Source of the DNA: Yanghanlia caeni | GTDB taxonomy: Bacteria; Pseudomonadota; Gammaproteobacteria; Burkholderiales; Burkholderiaceae_B | NCBI GenBank assembly: GCA_030733815.1 | Contig: JAUZQE010000021.1 | Location: 1-51,430, forward strand | Reading direction: 5' to 3' | Length of the DNA stretch: 51,430 nt | In this document: positions 9,451-19,299 of the stretch, piece by piece | Position numbering within the stretch: position 1 is the stretch's first letter | Layout: every line of letters begins with the position of its first letter | Made by a program: the position numbers and the translations under genes | Notes under the pieces: generated by a model | Databases searched by the model: none | What the model was told of the DNA's origin: nothing | Seen by the model: the letters and a program-made list of their open reading frames with translations, nothing else

Positions 9451-10157
9451 TCAACCAGCAGCAGGGCATCGAGATCGAGAATCCGGATGCTGCGTGTGCC
9501 CGTCTGCTGAATAAAGCCCGCGTGTTCGAATTCGCCCAACCGGCGGCTGACGGTTTCGGGCGTGGTGCCCAGGAATGACGCAAGATTCCTGCGACTCATG
9601 GGCAGGGTAACCCGGGCATCGCCGTGGTGCTCGACCAGGCTGGCAAGATACCGGGCCAGCCGCGCGTTGATGGAAGCGGTGGCGATAACCGCCGTCTGCT
9701 TCTCACTGATACTCAGGCGGTGCGACAGCTCGGCGAGCACATGCAGGCTGATATCTGGAAATTGAAGCAGCAGCTTGCGAACATCGGCCTGATGTATGGT
9801 GCATACATCAGATGATTGCATGGCTTCGGCCCAGGTATCGTGCGTCGAGGGCGAAAACAGTGCGAGCTCTCCGGTGAAGTCACCTGGCCGCAAAATGCGC
9901 AGCAGCTGCTCTTTGCCGTTGTCGGCCAGGCGGTACACCTTGATTTTTCCTGTATAAACAATGAAGAGTTTATCGGATGTGTCGCCGGCCCGGTGAATGA
10001 ACGCCCCACGTTCATAGCGGCGCATCGCCGCCTTTTCTGCAATGACGGACAACGCCGTGCCGGGCAGATGGTTGAAGATGGGCACGTGCGACACGCACAG
10101 CGCCGGAATATGTTCGCCGGCCCGGGGTTCGTGCCGGGCCGCCTGATCAGAGCTCAT
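9447..10157 (-). CDS. Crp/Fnr-family transcriptional regulator
   Basis: A 236-residue regulator. A cyclic-nucleotide-like beta-barrel spans about residues 25-140 and a winged HTH spans about 160-225, with the recognition helix near 190-208 (NLASFLGTTPETVSRRL). An FNR-type four-cysteine iron-sulfur cluster is absent; one N-terminal Cys (C21) stands just before the VPIF segment. ATG 10157 gives the family length; the frame is open further upstream without resemblance. It sits 34 bases after a heavy-metal P-type ATPase gene on the same strand, so control of that pump in response to redox state or metal is plausible. The signal is unknown. Confidence 0.9.
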   Translation of the reverse strand: MSSDQAARHEPRAGEHIPALCVSHVPIFNHLPGTALSVIAEKAAMRRYERGAFIHRAGDTSDKLFIVYTGKIKVYRLADNGKEQLLRILRPGDFTGELALFSPSTHDTWAEAMQSSDVCTIHQADVRKLLLQFPDISLHVLAELSHRLSISEKQTAVIATASINARLARYLASLVEHHGDARVTLPMSRRNLASFLGTTPETVSRRLGEFEHAGFIQQTGTRSIRILDLDALLLVE

Positions 10158-10191
10158 GGCAGATATTGTGGCATGAAGCCCGTGCCAGGAG

Positions 10192-12096
10192 CTATGCCAC
10201 CGGCACGCCAGGATTTGCAGCCACACCGGGGCGCATTTGTGCTTTCGCGGCACCCCGTGCGCGATAGCGGATCAGCCTCACGGCGTTCAGTGTCACGAGC
10301 AACACGCTTGCTTCATGCACGAGCATGCCCGATGCAAGAAAGATCTTGCCCAGCAGCACTCCGGCCAGCAGCACTACCACCGTTCCCACTGCCAGAATCG
10401 TATTCTGCTGCATGTTGCGCACGGTTGCCCGGGCCAGCGAATGGGCATGCGCAACCTGATCGAGGCGGTCGGACATCAACACGATATCGGCGGTTTCCAT
10501 GGAGAGATCGGTACCGCTTACGCCCATGGCCACACCGACATCGGCGGTGGCCAGCGCCGGCGCGTCGTTGATGCCGTCGCCAACCATGGCCACCGTGTAG
10601 CCCTGGCTTTGCAGGCGGCTCACCCATTGCACCTTGTCTTGCGGCAGCAGTTCTGCGTGAACGGCATCCAGCCCCAGCTCGCTGCCGACCTGCTGCGCCG
10701 TATGCCGATTGTCGCCGGTCAACATGATCGCCTGACGCACACCCGATGCGCGCAACCGTTCAATGGCGACGCGAGCCTCGGGTTTGATCTGATCGGCAAT
10801 CGAAATCACGCCCTCGAGCCGGCCGTCGATGGCCACCAGCACCGCCGTGTTGCCCGCCCGTTCGCGTTCAACTGCGTACTGCTCGACGTGTGCCGGAACG
10901 ACAACGCCCTGCCCGGCCAGCAGCTTGCGGTTGCCGATGGCCATGCGCCGGCCCGCCACGTTGGCCAGTAACCCGCCACCCTTCACGACCTCAACCTCCT
11001 GAGGCTCGTGCGAGAGCGTCAGCTTGCGCTGGCGCGCTTCGGCCACGATGGTTTGCCCCAGGTGGTGCTCTGACACCCGTTCGGCTTCGGCAGCCAGGCG
11101 CAGCAGCGTGTCTGCATCGGTGCCCCAGGTCTTCACATCGGTCACGTCCGGTCTGCCCCGCGTAAGCGTACCGGTCTTGTCGAAGATGACCAGGTCGACC
11201 TTGGCAAGCTTTTCCATGAACTCGCCGCCCTTGACCAGCACACCATTGCGCGCAGCGTTTCCTATACCCGCAACCATGGATACCGGCGCCGAGATGACCA
11301 ACGCGCCGGGGCAGGCAATCACCAGGAAGGTGAGCGCCAGTTCCACGTTACGCGTTATGGCGTACACCAGAACGGACATCGCCACGATGCCGGGCGTGTA
11401 AATGCCCGCGAAGCGATCGAGAAATTTCTGGGTGCGAGTCTTGGATTCCTGGGCCTCCTCGACCATTTCGATGATCTTGGCGAAGGTGGTCTCCTCACCC
11501 ACCCGGTCTGCATCGATTTCGATATAGCCGTTGTCGACGATGGTGCCGCTGAAGACACGATCGCCCACGGCCTTGCCGGCCGGTACGGATTCACCCGTGA
11601 TCGCCGCTTCGACGATGAGGGCCTGACCCGCGACGACGATGCCGTCCACCGCGACCTTCTCGCCGGAGCGCACGAGCACCCGATCGCCCTTCACCACATC
11701 GTCGGCCGGCACGCGCAGATGTCCTTCTGGACGAATGACGGTGGCCTCTGTGGGTGACATATCGATCAGCTCGCGCAACGACGAACGCGTTCTCTCCAGC
11801 GTGCGTGATTCAAGATACGCACCGAGAACGAACAGAAAGGTGACCACGGCGGATTCGACGTACTCGCCGATGATCAATGCGCCGACCACCGCAATGGTCA
11901 CCAGCAGCTCGATGCTGAACGCCTTGAGGCGCAGCGCATTGAATGCCTTGACGGCAATGAAATAACCTGCGAACAGCGACGAGGCGATCAGTACGTAATC
12001 TTTGTAATGGGCCAGGCCGGCCAGATGCAGCACGAAGGCGGCCAGCAGCATCACACCCGTGACGCCGGCAACGCGGGAATTGGTGAACGAGATCAT
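10192..12096 (-). CDS. P1B-type heavy-metal ATPase with CPG and HH variant motifs
   Basis: A 634-residue metal-pumping P-type ATPase of the inner membrane. ATG 12096 follows an AGGAG-type site. Marks are the actuator TGES (167-170), the phosphorylation site DKTGT (306-310), TGDN, and GDGINDAPAL in the hinge. Two signature positions are unusual. The transmembrane metal motif is C262-P-G rather than CPC, CPH or SPC. The P1B HP dipeptide reads HH (SEHHL, 342-346). The chain has no N-terminal HMA domain; a separate HMA protein is encoded just upstream. Copper, zinc or cadmium cannot be assigned from these motifs. Confidence 0.9.
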   Translation of the reverse strand: MISFTNSRVAGVTGVMLLAAFVLHLAGLAHYKDYVLIASSLFAGYFIAVKAFNALRLKAFSIELLVTIAVVGALIIGEYVESAVVTFLFVLGAYLESRTLERTRSSLRELIDMSPTEATVIRPEGHLRVPADDVVKGDRVLVRSGEKVAVDGIVVAGQALIVEAAITGESVPAGKAVGDRVFSGTIVDNGYIEIDADRVGEETTFAKIIEMVEEAQESKTRTQKFLDRFAGIYTPGIVAMSVLVYAITRNVELALTFLVIACPGALVISAPVSMVAGIGNAARNGVLVKGGEFMEKLAKVDLVIFDKTGTLTRGRPDVTDVKTWGTDADTLLRLAAEAERVSEHHLGQTIVAEARQRKLTLSHEPQEVEVVKGGGLLANVAGRRMAIGNRKLLAGQGVVVPAHVEQYAVERERAGNTAVLVAIDGRLEGVISIADQIKPEARVAIERLRASGVRQAIMLTGDNRHTAQQVGSELGLDAVHAELLPQDKVQWVSRLQSQGYTVAMVGDGINDAPALATADVGVAMGVSGTDLSMETADIVLMSDRLDQVAHAHSLARATVRNMQQNTILAVGTVVVLLAGVLLGKIFLASGMLVHEASVLLVTLNAVRLIRYRARGAAKAQMRPGVAANPGVPVA

Positions 12097-12124
12097 GGCA
12101 TGCTCCTGGGTTGGCAAGAATGGG

Positions 12125-12346
12125 CTAGGCAACCTTTCTAGAAAGCACCGGATACCCGAGCCGGGTGATGATGTCCTGCACGGCGTCTGCGTTCGTGTGC
12201 CGCTCATCGAATTCCACACGCACGCGCCCCGAGTTGAACAGCACCTGAACCTGCTGCACGCCGCCGATCGCACCGACCGCCCTTTCGATCTTCTTGACAC
12301 AGGATGGGCAGGTGAAGGGTTCCATGTTGAAAACGGCCTTGCTCAT
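12125..12346 (-). CDS. Stand-alone heavy-metal-associated (HMA) protein
   Basis: A 73-residue cytoplasmic metallochaperone-like protein with one ferredoxin-like HMA fold. The metal loop is C13-P-S-C16 (MEPFTCPSC). The frame is open for 59 codons upstream, but ATG 12346 has a fine AAGGAG site and starts exactly at the domain. It is the first gene of the metal block, 28 bases before the ATPase start. It may hand metal to the pump, which lacks its own HMA domain. Confidence 0.88.
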   Translation of the reverse strand: MSKAVFNMEPFTCPSCVKKIERAVGAIGGVQQVQVLFNSGRVRVEFDERHTNADAVQDIITRLGYPVLSRKVA

Positions 12347-12554
12347 TTGAGGCTCCTTGACGTGAGTTGACGATGAACCCATGGTAGGCGGCGGGCACGT
12401 TTTCAATGATTGACGGCTGACAAGTTTCAAACCGGCACGGCAAGTGCGCCCAGGGCGAACGCGCGCCTTTGAGCGAAAGAGACGTATGCGGGGAAGAGAG
12501 AGAGGGGTGTGGCAGCACTGCACCCCGTGTGCGGGCGCAATGCAGCAGATCAGA

Positions 12555-12639
12555 TGGTGCCCGAGACCGGACTCGAACCGGTACGCCTTGCGGCGAGGGA
12601 TTTTAAGTCCCTTGTGTCTACCTGTTCCACCACTCGGGC
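12555..12639 (-). tRNA. tRNA-Leu (anticodon UAA)
   Basis: On the minus strand the sequence starts GCCCGAG and ends CTCGGGC-A-CCA, so the acceptor arms pair for seven bases and CCA is encoded. The anticodon TAA is at 12603-12605 within ACTTAAAAT. The long variable arm (CTCGCCGCAAGGCG) identifies a class II tRNA, and the T arm GGTTCGAGTCC is canonical. Length is 85 bases including CCA. It lies just downstream of pnp. Confidence 0.97.
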
Positions 12640-12731
12640 GTGGAGTCGCAACTTTAACGCATCAACAGGCGAGGTGCGCCGCCGTAGCTGCGCGGCCCCC
12701 AACCCGTTTGGTTTCGATGCAGTGAAAGGAA

Positions 12732-14873
12732 TCAGGAATCGGCCGGTGCGCCGCCGTTGCCCTGTTGGCCTTCGATGCCACCGATCGCCTTGATCGACAG
12801 ACGCAGCCTGCCCTTGTCGTCGGCTTCCAGAACCTTGAAGCGAACGATCTGGCCAACCTTGAGCACGTCGTTGATGTTCGGGATACGGTAGTTGGCGATT
12901 TCGGAGATGTGAAGCAGGCCGTCGCGACCGGGCAGCACCTGAACGATGGCGCCAAAGTCGAGCAGACGCAGCACCGGCCCTTCGTACTCTTCACCGACTT
13001 CGACGTCGGCGGTGAGTTCCTTGATACGGCGCTCGGCTTCACGAGCCTTGTCGAGGTCGGCACTGGCGATGGTGATCATGCCGTCATCGTTGATGTCGAT
13101 CTGCGTGCCGGTTTCTTCGGTGAGGGCGCGAATGGTGGCACCACCCTTGCCGATGACGTCACGGATCTTTTCAGGGTTGATCTTCACCGTGATCATGCGC
13201 GGCGCAAATTCGGAAAGTTCGGTGCGCGAACCTTCAATGGCCGAACGCATGGCCTCGAGGATATGCAGACGGCCTTCGCGGGCCTGGCCCAGCGCGACCT
13301 GCATGATTTCCTTGGTGATGCCCTGGATCTTGATATCCATTTGCAGGGCGGTAATGCCCTTTTCGGTTCCGGCCACCTTGAAGTCCATGTCGCCCAGGTG
13401 ATCTTCATCACCCAGGATATCGGTAAGTACGGCGAACTTGCCGCCGTCCATGATCAGGCCCATGGCCACGCCGGCCACGTGATCGGCCACCGGTACGCCG
13501 GCATCCATCATGGCAAGGCTGCCACCGCACACCGAGGCCATCGACGACGAACCGTTCGACTCGGTGATTTCAGACACGACGCGGATCGTGTACTGGAAGT
13601 CTTCCGGCGACGGCAGAAGCGGAGCCAGCGCGCGCTTGGCGAGGCGGCCGTGACCGATTTCGCGACGCTTGGGCGAACCGAAGCGGCCGGCTTCGCCCGT
13701 AGCGAACGGCGGGAAGTTGTAGTGCAGCATGAAGCGATCGCGCGATTCGCCCATGATCGAATCGATGATCTGTTCGTCTTGCTTGGTGCCGAGCGTGGCG
13801 GCTACCAGGGCCTGCGTTTCGCCGCGGGTGAACAGTGCGCTGCCGTGTGCGCGCGGCAGCACGCCCAGGCGGATGCTGATGGGGCGCACGGTGCGGGTGT
13901 CGCGCCCGTCGATGCGCGGTTCGCCGCTGAGAATCTGGCCGCGAACGATCTGTGCCTCGAGGTCGAACAGAATGTTTTCAACTTCGACGGAATCGGGGGC
14001 TTCTTCGCCCTTGGCGGCAGCGTGTTCGGCCAGCTTGGTCTTGACCTGCGCGTAGACGTCGCGCAGCGCGTCGGTACGCTGCTGCTTGCTGCGAATCTGG
14101 TATGCGGCCTGCAGGCCTTCAAGGCCGGCGGCCTTCACGGCGGTGATCAGGGCTTCGTTCTTGGCGGGCGGCTGCCAGTCCCATTCGGGCTTGCCGGCTT
14201 CGGCGACCAGATCGTCGATGGCCTTGATGGCGGCCTGCATCTGCTCGTGACCGAACACCACGGCACCCAGCATCACGTCTTCCGACAGCTGCTGCGCTTC
14301 GGATTCGACCATGAGCACCGCAGCATCGGTACCGGCCACCACCAGATCGAGCTGCGACTGCTGCAGCTGCGACGTAGTGGGGTTGAGCACGTAGTTGCCA
14401 TCGACATAGCCGACGCGGGCCGCGCCGATGGGGCCGTTGAACGGAATGCCGGAAATGGCCAGCGCCGCCGAGGCACCGATCATGGCCGGAATGTCGGGAT
14501 CGACTTCGGGGTTCACCGACACCACGTGCACGATGACCTGCACTTCGTTGTAGAAGCCTTCGGGGAACAGCGGGCGCAGCGGACGGTCGATGAGGCGCGA
14601 GGTGAGGATCTCTTTTTCCGAAGGACGCCCTTCGCGTTTGAAGAAGCCACCCGGAATGCGCCCTGCAGCGTACGTCTTTTCAACGTAATCGACGGTCAGC
14701 GGGAAGAAGTCCTGACCGGGCTTCGCATTCTTGTTGCCCACCACCGTCGCAAGCACGCACGTGTCGTCGACGGTGACCATGACTGCACCCGATGCCTGGC
14801 GAGCAATCTCGCCGGTTTCCAGCGTCATCGTGTGCTGACCGTACTGAAACGATTTGCTCACTTTATTGAACAT
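12732..14873 (-). CDS. pnp: Polyribonucleotide nucleotidyltransferase (PNPase)
   Basis: A 713-residue 3'-5' phosphorolytic exoribonuclease and polyadenylating enzyme, working as a trimer in the degradosome. It has two RNase PH-like cores, the second carrying the catalytic region ([20 protein letters not shown] and [10 protein letters not shown]), then a KH domain with [13 protein letters not shown] (about 560-620) and an S1 domain (about 625-695). The start ATG 14873 follows AAGGAAAAACA. It is directly downstream of rpsO, the arrangement conserved in many proteobacteria, with a strong hairpin between them. Confidence 0.97.
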   Translation of the reverse strand: MFNKVSKSFQYGQHTMTLETGEIARQASGAVMVTVDDTCVLATVVGNKNAKPGQDFFPLTVDYVEKTYAAGRIPGGFFKREGRPSEKEILTSRLIDRPLRPLFPEGFYNEVQVIVHVVSVNPEVDPDIPAMIGASAALAISGIPFNGPIGAARVGYVDGNYVLNPTTSQLQQSQLDLVVAGTDAAVLMVESEAQQLSEDVMLGAVVFGHEQMQAAIKAIDDLVAEAGKPEWDWQPPAKNEALITAVKAAGLEGLQAAYQIRSKQQRTDALRDVYAQVKTKLAEHAAAKGEEAPDSVEVENILFDLEAQIVRGQILSGEPRIDGRDTRTVRPISIRLGVLPRAHGSALFTRGETQALVAATLGTKQDEQIIDSIMGESRDRFMLHYNFPPFATGEAGRFGSPKRREIGHGRLAKRALAPLLPSPEDFQYTIRVVSEITESNGSSSMASVCGGSLAMMDAGVPVADHVAGVAMGLIMDGGKFAVLTDILGDEDHLGDMDFKVAGTEKGITALQMDIKIQGITKEIMQVALGQAREGRLHILEAMRSAIEGSRTELSEFAPRMITVKINPEKIRDVIGKGGATIRALTEETGTQIDINDDGMITIASADLDKAREAERRIKELTADVEVGEEYEGPVLRLLDFGAIVQVLPGRDGLLHISEIANYRIPNINDVLKVGQIVRFKVLEADDKGRLRLSIKAIGGIEGQQGNGGAPADS

Positions 14874-14889
14874 TGTTTTTCCTTACAAA

Positions 14890-14935
14890 TAAAAAAACCG
14901 TGCACGCCACGATAATGATCGCGGCGTCCACGGTT
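14890..14935 (-). terminator. Hairpin with T-run between rpsO and pnp
   Basis: On the minus strand the arms AACCGTGGACGCCGCGAT and ATCGTGGCGTGCACGGTT pair over 18 positions with three mismatches around a CATT loop, and seven or more T residues follow. This is a rho-independent terminator or attenuator after rpsO. In E. coli the same interval holds the rpsO terminator t1 and an RNase III site that lets PNPase control its own mRNA; a similar role here is inference. Confidence 0.8.
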
Positions 14936-14960
14936 GCCTCGGGGAGCCAGGCCCCGGGTA

Positions 14961-15230
14961 TCACTTACGCAGACCGAGTTTTTCGATGAGTGCGCGGTAG
15001 GAATCGGGGCTGCGACCCTTGAGGTAATCAAGCAGCTTGCGGCGGCGGCTGACCATGCGCAGCAGACCGCGGCGGGAGTGGTGATCTTTCTTGTGTTCCT
15101 TGAAGTGGCCCGTGAGTTCATTGATGCGGGCGGTGAGCAGCGCAACCTGCACTTCGGGGGAACCCGTGTCGCCGGCGGCGCGCTGGAACTGCGAGACGAT
15201 CTCGGCTTTGTTGATATCGGTAACAGCCAT
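14961..15230 (-). CDS. rpsO: 30S ribosomal protein S15
   Basis: An 89-residue protein matching S15 along its whole length, including [29 protein letters not shown] and the 16S rRNA-binding [10 protein letters not shown] region. ATG 15230 gives the family length; a TTG two codons upstream is not needed. It binds the central domain of 16S rRNA and bridges to 23S. It forms the usual rpsO-pnp pair. Confidence 0.98.
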   Translation of the reverse strand: MAVTDINKAEIVSQFQRAAGDTGSPEVQVALLTARINELTGHFKEHKKDHHSRRGLLRMVSRRRKLLDYLKGRSPDSYRALIEKLGLRK

Positions 15231-15431
15231 TTTCAAACCTCAGAAGACTTGCGACAGGGCCGAGGTGCCCGGTCGTGCTATTGGAAAAGAGAAAATTATA
15301 CACTGCACGGCCTTTGCATGTATGGAATGCGACTTGCAGGGAAACGTATGGCGGCGCGGCGCATTATGCCGGAAAATGCTCGGGAAACGCCCTGGAATCA
15401 AGGCCGCCGCCCCTGTGCTCTGGAGACGGAC

Positions 15432-15971
15432 ATGCGCATCTCGAACTTGAACCTCTTGCAAACCTCTGTTGCCTGCGGGCCACGTTTTGCCGCAATCGCG
15501 GGCGTCGTCCTGCTGTTGACGGCATGCAGCAGCATGCATCACATCCCTGCCGGCACGCCACTTTCCGAAGTGCAGGGCCGCTACGGGGCTCCCACGGTCG
15601 CCTGCCCGCTCGAAACCGGGCAACAACGGCTGATCTGGAGCAGCCAGCCCATGGGGCAATATGCCTGGGCCACCGTGGTGTCGGCCGATGAGCGCGTGGG
15701 GCCGGTCGAGCAAATTCTTACCGACACCGCTTTTGCGCAGGTAAAGAGCGGAAACTGGGACAAGCAGCGCCTGCACTGCACGTTCGGCCCGCCCGCAGAG
15801 GTGTCGGTGGTGGGCCTGCCCGGTTCACGCAGCCTGGTATGGAGCTACCGCTACCGGCAGGCGGGCGCCTGGAATTCGCTGATGCACTTCTACTTCGACG
15901 AATCTGGGCAGGTGACCCGCATGCACCCGGGGCCGGACCCGATGTACGACCCGCCCGAATTCTTCGACTGA
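15432..15971 (+). CDS. BamE/SmpA-like outer-membrane lipoprotein
   Basis: A 179-residue predicted lipoprotein. Its signal peptide ends in the lipobox LLTAC with Cys32 as the acylated residue, followed by SSMHHIPAGTP. Two short segments (IPAGTPLSEVQGRYGAPT and, more weakly, HCTFGPPAEVSVVG) resemble the SmpA/OmlA-type folds seen in BamE-like proteins. An exact family is not certain. ATG 15432 was chosen because the signal sequence begins there; the frame is open far upstream but antisense to rpsO. It is convergent with pssA. Confidence 0.78.
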   Translation: MRISNLNLLQTSVACGPRFAAIAGVVLLLTACSSMHHIPAGTPLSEVQGRYGAPTVACPLETGQQRLIWSSQPMGQYAWATVVSADERVGPVEQILTDTAFAQVKSGNWDKQRLHCTFGPPAEVSVVGLPGSRSLVWSYRYRQAGAWNSLMHFYFDESGQVTRMHPGPDPMYDPPEFFD

Positions 15972-15981
15972 CCGATTCGGA

Positions 15982-16001
15982 AGCCGCCCCTGCAGGCGGC
16001 T
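15982..16001. terminator. Bidirectional hairpin between lipoprotein gene and pssA
   Basis: A 7-base perfect stem AGCCGCC/GGCGGCT with the loop CCTGCA lies between the two convergent stop codons and touches the pssA stop. T-runs are short on both sides, so termination efficiency is uncertain. Confidence 0.5.
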
Positions 16002-16869
16002 ATTCCTTGCGCTCGGGCCGGTCGAATGATGACGGCGTTGTGTTGCTTCCAGCCGTATGGGGTGGCGCAGGCACGTCGTTGCGCCCGGCCGCGTCGGCGG
16101 CTGCGGGCAGCTCGCTGCGCATGCGTGTGAGGTGCCGCGCACGGTTCCAGCGCCAGGCCATGATGACCCAGCCCGAAAGACCATACAGCACGAACAGGCC
16201 GAAGAGCACCAGCGGGGGGTCGGCCGACACGAAGACGAAGCCGCCCACCACCACCAGCATGACCCAGAACGGAACGCTGCGCCCCAGGGCGAAGGACTTG
16301 CCGCTGTAGAACGGTGCATTGCTCACCATGGCAAGGCCGGCATAAATCGTAAGCAGAAAGGCGATCCAGGGCAGCGCATCAACCGACACCGACAGCTTGT
16401 TGTCGACCGCCAGCCACACGAACCCGGCCACCAGTGCCGCCGCCGACGGGCTGGGCAGGCCCTGGAAGAAACGTTTGTCGACCACGCCGATGTTGGTGTT
16501 GAAGCGGGCCAGCCGCAAGGCCGCGCCCACCACGTAAATGAAGGCGGCGAGCCAGCCCCAGCGCCCCAGCCCCTGCAATGCCCACACATACATGACCAGC
16601 GCCGGTGCCATGCCGAACGAGATCATGTCGGCCAGCGAATCGTACTGTTCGCCGAAAGCCGATTGGGTGTTGGTGAGGCGGGCAACACGGCCGTCCATGC
16701 CATCGAACACGAGGGCAAGAAAGATGGCAATGGCGGCCATTTCGAAGCGCCCGTTCATGGCCTGCACCACCGCAAAGAAGCCTGCAAACAGGTTGGCGGT
16801 GGTGAAGGCGTTGGGCAGCAGGTAAATGCCGCGTCGGCGTTTGATTTCGTCGGACTGCGTACTGGGCAT
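16000..16869 (-). CDS. pssA: CDP-diacylglycerol-serine O-phosphatidyltransferase
   Basis: A 289-residue multi-pass inner-membrane enzyme that makes phosphatidylserine from CDP-diacylglycerol and L-serine. The CDP-alcohol phosphatidyltransferase signature D-G-x2-A-R-x8-G-x3-D-x3-D is intact (DGRVARLTNTQ then GEQYDSLAD). About eight hydrophobic segments follow the short N-terminus. The C-terminal 35 residues are polar and low in complexity. It starts four bases after the psd stop, so the two steps of phosphatidylethanolamine synthesis are co-expressed. Confidence 0.95.
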   Translation of the reverse strand: MPSTQSDEIKRRRGIYLLPNAFTTANLFAGFFAVVQAMNGRFEMAAIAIFLALVFDGMDGRVARLTNTQSAFGEQYDSLADMISFGMAPALVMYVWALQGLGRWGWLAAFIYVVGAALRLARFNTNIGVVDKRFFQGLPSPSAAALVAGFVWLAVDNKLSVSVDALPWIAFLLTIYAGLAMVSNAPFYSGKSFALGRSVPFWVMLVVVGGFVFVSADPPLVLFGLFVLYGLSGWVIMAWRWNRARHLTRMRSELPAAADAAGRNDVPAPPHTAGSNTTPSSFDRPERKE

Positions 16870-16872
16870 GGG

Positions 16873-17541
16873 CTAGTCTTGTGGTTGAACCTCGGCAGGC
16901 AGATCGGCAAGTGCCGTGCTGGTGGCCTTCACCTTGTCGCCAATGGCGACGCGCGGCCGCGAACCCGGCGGCAGATAGACGTCGACCCGCGAACCAAACC
17001 GGATGAAACCATAACGCTGGCCGGCGTACAGCGTGTCGCCCGCCTGCACATGACAAAGAATGCGTTTGGCGATCAGGCCGGCCACCTGAACGGCGGTGAC
17101 GATGTGGCCCTGCGGCGTGCGCAGAACCATCGCGTTGCGTTCGTTCTCGAGCGAGGCCTTGTCGAGCGCCGCGTTCAGAAACTTGCCTGCGAAGTACTTG
17201 ATGGACACCACCGTGCCCTTGACCGGTGCACGGTTCGAGTGAACGTTGAACACGTTCATGAACACGCTGATCTTGAGCGCGGGGCGCTCGGCGTATGGGT
17301 CATGCACTTCTTCCACCGCCACGATGCGGCCGTCGGCCGGCGAAAGCACGGCCAGTTCGCCATCGGGCGCAACGCGACCGGGGTCGCGGAAGAACTGCAG
17401 CACGAAAAGCGACAGCAGCCAGAACAGGATGGAAAGCGCCGGTGACCAGAGGGTGACCAGCACGGAAATGGCGACGATGCCAGCCAGAAAGGGCCAGCCC
17501 TCGCGCGCAATGATCGGATGGGGGTAAGCGGGTTTATTCAT
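16873..17541 (-). CDS. psd: Phosphatidylserine decarboxylase proenzyme (short form)
   Basis: A 222-residue pyruvoyl enzyme that turns phosphatidylserine into phosphatidylethanolamine. An N-terminal membrane anchor spans about residues 15-50. Conserved blocks are FFRDPGR (50-56), SPADG (67-71) and [12 protein letters not shown] (95-106). The self-cleavage site is F182-G-S184, where Ser184 becomes the pyruvoyl group; the motif is the FGS variant of the short PSD class rather than LGST. It stands upstream of pssA in one transcription unit. Confidence 0.95.
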   Translation of the reverse strand: MNKPAYPHPIIAREGWPFLAGIVAISVLVTLWSPALSILFWLLSLFVLQFFRDPGRVAPDGELAVLSPADGRIVAVEEVHDPYAERPALKISVFMNVFNVHSNRAPVKGTVVSIKYFAGKFLNAALDKASLENERNAMVLRTPQGHIVTAVQVAGLIAKRILCHVQAGDTLYAGQRYGFIRFGSRVDVYLPPGSRPRVAIGDKVKATSTALADLPAEVQPQD

Positions 17542-17657
17542 CGTAGGTCGAAGAATAACCGATCTGACTCGGCCAAAGCTTCACGGGAACACGCCCAGGG
17601 CACATTGGCATGCACGGAGTGTGCCTGCACGTGCACGGCTGCGCATGACGCCCAGGC

Positions 17658-17683
17658 AAAAAAAGCGCTCCCGAAGGAGCGCT
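17658..17683 (-). terminator. Rho-independent terminator of the ilv operon
   Basis: On the minus strand AGCGCTCC-TTCG-GGAGCGCT forms a perfect 8-base stem with a stable UUCG tetraloop, followed by a run of seven T. It lies about 60 bases after the ilvC stop and before psd, so it ends ilvI-ilvH-ilvC transcription. Confidence 0.92.
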
Positions 17684-17744
17684 GTGAAGACGGGTGTTGC
17701 CGCTGCGGGGCACGCCCGCAGCCGGGGAACCGCCGCCCTGTTTC

Positions 17745-19287
<1,543 letters not shown>

Positions 19288-19299
19288 CTGTTCTTCTCC

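Noticed and set aside
12765-14915. 716-codon open frame antisense to the entire pnp gene
   Set aside because: It mirrors pnp codon by codon in a GC-rich genome, where antisense stops are rare. Its composition is His/Gly/Arg-rich with no domain, and pnp is certain.
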